25,669 nt of DNA, taken from positions 1 through 25,669 of the forward strand of contig CAMDFD010000030.1 of assembly GCA_945897365.1 (NCBI GenBank). The letters run 5' to 3'. The notes beneath the pieces were generated by a model that saw only the letters and a list, made by a program, of their open reading frames with translations, made no database searches and was not told the DNA's origin. Below, in pieces: positions 23,699-25,669 of the stretch. Origin of the DNA: Bordetella parapertussis (lineage in GTDB: Bacteria; Pseudomonadota; Gammaproteobacteria; Burkholderiales; Burkholderiaceae_B). The first letter of the stretch is position 1. Every line of letters starts with the position of its first letter. The position numbers and the translations under genes are program-made.

Positions 23699-25162
23699 CT
23701 AGGTCAATACAATGTCATATTGCTCTTGCGTATAGTCCATCGCAACCTCAAGAGATATTTTTTTGCCGATAAAGTCCCCCAGCATGGCGAGATGCTGACT
23801 CTCTTCTTCTAAAAACAAGTCAATTACGCCTTGAGAGGCGAGTATTCTGAATTCGCGGGGGTTAAATTGCTTTGCCTCGCGCAAGATCTCTCTCAAAATG
23901 TCATAACAGATACTTTTATTGGTGCGAACATGACCTCTGCTTTGGCAGGTCGGGCAGGGCTCGCACAGCTGATGTGCGAGCGAGTCCCGAGTCCGCTTGC
24001 GGGTCATTTCTACTAAGCCAAGTTGTGAAAATCCATTCACGGTCATTCTTGTTCGGTCAAAAGAGAGGGCTTTATGGAGTTCGGCGAGCACCGCATCGCG
24101 ATGTGCAACATCATCCATATCGATAAAATCGAGAATAATGATGCCGCCCAGATTTCTGAGTCTGAGTTGACGGGCAATTGCTTGTGCGGCCTCGAGGTTG
24201 GTCTTGAAAATAGTGTCATCAAAATTCCTGCCACCGACAAAACCTCCTGTGTTGACATCAACCGTGGTCAGCGCCTCTGTTTGGTCAATGATCAAGTAGC
24301 CTCCCGACTTGAGATCAACCCGTCTTGAAAGCGCGCGAATGATTTCCTCCTCGATGTTGGCCGTATCGAATAAGGTGCGCTCCGCACTGTAATGTTTGAT
24401 GCGCTCCGAAACCGAGGGCGTATAAATGTCAGCCCAAGCTTTAAGTTCGGTGCTAACAGTACGAGAGTCGATCAATATCTGGTTCGTAAGCGGGGTCACC
24501 ATATCTCTCAGGACGCGTTGAGCGAGGGTGAGATCTTGATGCAGTAGGCTGCTGGCTGGAAGGGTCCGCGCGCCTTGTTGAACATTAGCCCAGAGTTTTT
24601 TGAGGTACGCGAGGTCTGCTTCGAGCTCTGCGTTGGTCGCGCCTTCGGCTTGAGTGCGAACAATGAAGCCACCTTTTTCTTCGGGTGAGACCAGAGTTTG
24701 TAGTCTCTCACGCAGCGCCTGGCGGTCAGACTCAGAGCCGATCTTTTGAGAAATACCGATATGGGGCTCGTGTGGAAGATAGACCAACATTCTTCCCGCA
24801 ATGCTGATTTGTGAGGATAGGCGCGCCCCTTTAGTGCCTAGAGGGTCCTTAATGACCTGCACCATGAGACTCTGACCTTCAAAGATCAATTTTTCAATGG
24901 GCGTCTGGGGTGTCGAGAGCGCACGCTCGCTGCGGTTTTCCCTCAGGTCAGCAATATGAATAAAAGCAGCCCGTTCAAGCCCGATCTCAACAAAAGCGCT
25001 TTGCATGCCAGGTAAAACACGCACGACTTTGCCTAAATAGATATTCCCCACCTGGCCGCGCTGTGTGCTGCGTTCCATATGGAGTTCTTGCACCGCACCA
25101 CGCGCCACAAGGGCCACACGTGTTTCAAAGGGCGTGACGTTAATCAGAATATCTTCAGTCAT
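23699..25162 (-). CDS. rng: Ribonuclease G
   Basis: A cytoplasmic endoribonuclease that in E. coli trims the 5' end of 16S rRNA and decays some mRNAs. The 487 residues are the normal RNase G length; the long RNase E tail is absent. The S1 RNA-binding domain lies at about 36-125, with GNIYLGKVVRVLPGMQSAFVEIGLERAAFIHI. In the catalytic domain, metal ligands are D302 in VDVNTGGF and D345 in ILDFIDMD. The zinc-link motif CPTC is at 403-406, followed by QSRGHV. The start MTEDILINVTPFETRVALV fits the family; no clear ribosome binding site precedes it. It is divergent from the rRNA operon promoter, and no maf gene is seen upstream. Confidence 0.97.
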   Translation of the reverse strand: MTEDILINVTPFETRVALVARGAVQELHMERSTQRGQVGNIYLGKVVRVLPGMQSAFVEIGLERAAFIHIADLRENRSERALSTPQTPIEKLIFEGQSLMVQVIKDPLGTKGARLSSQISIAGRMLVYLPHEPHIGISQKIGSESDRQALRERLQTLVSPEEKGGFIVRTQAEGATNAELEADLAYLKKLWANVQQGARTLPASSLLHQDLTLAQRVLRDMVTPLTNQILIDSRTVSTELKAWADIYTPSVSERIKHYSAERTLFDTANIEEEIIRALSRRVDLKSGGYLIIDQTEALTTVDVNTGGFVGGRNFDDTIFKTNLEAAQAIARQLRLRNLGGIIILDFIDMDDVAHRDAVLAELHKALSFDRTRMTVNGFSQLGLVEMTRKRTRDSLAHQLCEPCPTCQSRGHVRTNKSICYDILREILREAKQFNPREFRILASQGVIDLFLEEESQHLAMLGDFIGKKISLEVAMDYTQEQYDIVLT

Positions 25163-25353
25163 GGAAAGTCAGTCTCAAATAATGCCTAAGTAATTGTGCT
25201 ATAGTAGCGGGCTTGGCTTTAAAGATGTATTGATGGTTTAGGTTTGATTTTTTTACGGAAAGCAAATCAGCTCTTCATGTTCTTGCATTGTCTTTGTCGG
25301 CGATGTGAACCGCAAAAATGTTTTAATAATTTTGCAATATGATGAAAACTGAT
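25163..25353. promoter_or_regulatory. Gene-free region between rng and the rRNA promoter
   Basis: No convincing open reading frame or RNA gene is seen in these 191 nt. The rng promoter must lie here on the minus strand, but no good consensus pair stands out. From about 25314 to 25350 the sequence is strongly A/T-rich with A and T runs, positioned as an UP element just upstream of the rRNA -35 box. Confidence 0.5.
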
Positions 25354-25382
25354 TTGACATGGATAAAAAACTCCTGCATAAT
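25354..25382 (+). promoter_or_regulatory. rRNA operon promoter
   Basis: A perfect TTGACA (25354-25359) and CATAAT (25377-25382) are separated by the ideal 17 nt, with an A/T-rich UP-like stretch directly upstream. Transcription should start near 25389. The downstream boxA and leader support an rRNA operon. Confidence 0.85.
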
Positions 25383-25388
25383 CTCGTC

Positions 25389-25669
25389 TCTCTGCTTCTA
25401 GCGAATAACTAAAAGCAGAAAAATAGTGGGAACACTAGCATTACAGATTTAGTATTACCTTGTTCTTTAAAAATTTGACAACCGATAAGTGTGGGCGCTT
25501 GGAATGAGTGTCGCAGGTTGCTGAGCTGTAACAGGTTCAGTAATTGCAAACGAAATCAAGTGCTCACAAAGAAGTTTGGAAATGAATGTTAAGTGTCAAA
25601 GCTTGATATAAATAACCTCACTTCCTTTGAGCAGCGACGTATAACCGGCCTGAGGAGACTTGGGTCAAG
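25389..25669 (+). other. rRNA operon 5' leader (pre-16S), 16S start beyond the window
   Basis: From the predicted start to the window end there are about 280 nt with no coding frame. The region holds a 7-bp hairpin (TCTGCTT 25391-25397 with AAGCAGA 25413-25419), a 5-bp hairpin with a GGAA tetraloop (25424-25437), boxA, and then leader sequence I recognise as resembling Burkholderiales pre-16S leaders. The conserved 16S beginning with AGAGTTTGAT is not reached. Confidence 0.75.
25424..25473 (+). promoter_or_regulatory. Antitermination signal: boxB-like hairpin and boxA of the rRNA leader
   Basis: TAGTG-GGAA-CACTA (25424-25437) is a perfect small stem with a GNRA-type loop. TGTTCTTTAAAAA (25461-25473) closely matches rRNA boxA (TGCTCTTTAACAA), the binding site for NusB/NusE antitermination factors. 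The order hairpin then boxA is that of known rRNA nut-like leaders. Confidence 0.75.

Noticed and set aside
25475..25503. TTGACA at 25475-25480 as a second rRNA promoter
   Set aside because: No -10 box lies 16-18 nt downstream, and the sequence is part of the conserved leader just after boxA.

Overview
The window looks like the chromosome of a betaproteobacterium, most likely Burkholderiales close to Alcaligenaceae/Bordetella. The evidence is a Bug-type periplasmic receptor, DnaE next to a lipopolysaccharide (LPS) core cluster and msbA, a stand-alone RNase G, and an rRNA leader with a beta-proteobacterial style boxA. This assignment rests on gene content and recognised protein families, not on a database search. 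I see no phage, insertion sequence, CRISPR array, tRNA gene or plasmid signal. Almost every gene is intact; only rmuC is cut, by the window edge.

Layout: (1) 1-2041, rmuC (5' cut) and rpiA on the plus strand, ending at a hairpin that serves the opposing yggX transcript. (2) 2069-3820, yggX and argA on the minus strand. (3) 3903-7763, the large RNA helicase hrpA on plus. (4) 7805-8704, an lpxO-like lipid A hydroxylase on minus. (5) 8809-12297, dnaE on plus. (6) 12313-18971, an LPS block: glycosyltransferase, NodB-type deacetylase and glycosyltransferase on plus, overlapping by 8 nt at each junction; then an ElyC/YdcF-like membrane protein and a family 9 (heptosyl) transferase on minus; then msbA on plus. 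(7) 18975-21455, an NfsA-type nitroreductase, a 69-residue AtzG-like subunit and an amidase on plus. (8) 21463-23504, a Bug receptor and a stand-alone core-MetE-type methyltransferase on minus, behind a promoter and a leader with interleaved palindromes. (9) 23699-25162, rng on minus. (10) 25163-25669, the promoter and leader of an rRNA operon on plus; 16S itself begins beyond the window.

How the genes fit together: lpxO, the two family 4 glycosyltransferases, the deacetylase, the family 9 transferase and msbA form a coherent set. Core sugars are built on lipid A at the cytoplasmic face, one sugar is probably deacetylated, MsbA flips the molecule, and lipid A can be hydroxylated. The amidase needs to be read together with its small AtzG-like partner, a GatC-like arrangement known for AtzE/AtzG. 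The Bug receptor and core-MetE protein are an apparent two-gene operon with a conspicuous 5' region.

The least-explained signals are the two interleaved palindromes before the Bug/MetE-like operon, the terminator hairpin built from the last codons of two convergent genes (both proteins therefore end in ELS), and the AtzG-like/amidase pair of unknown substrate.
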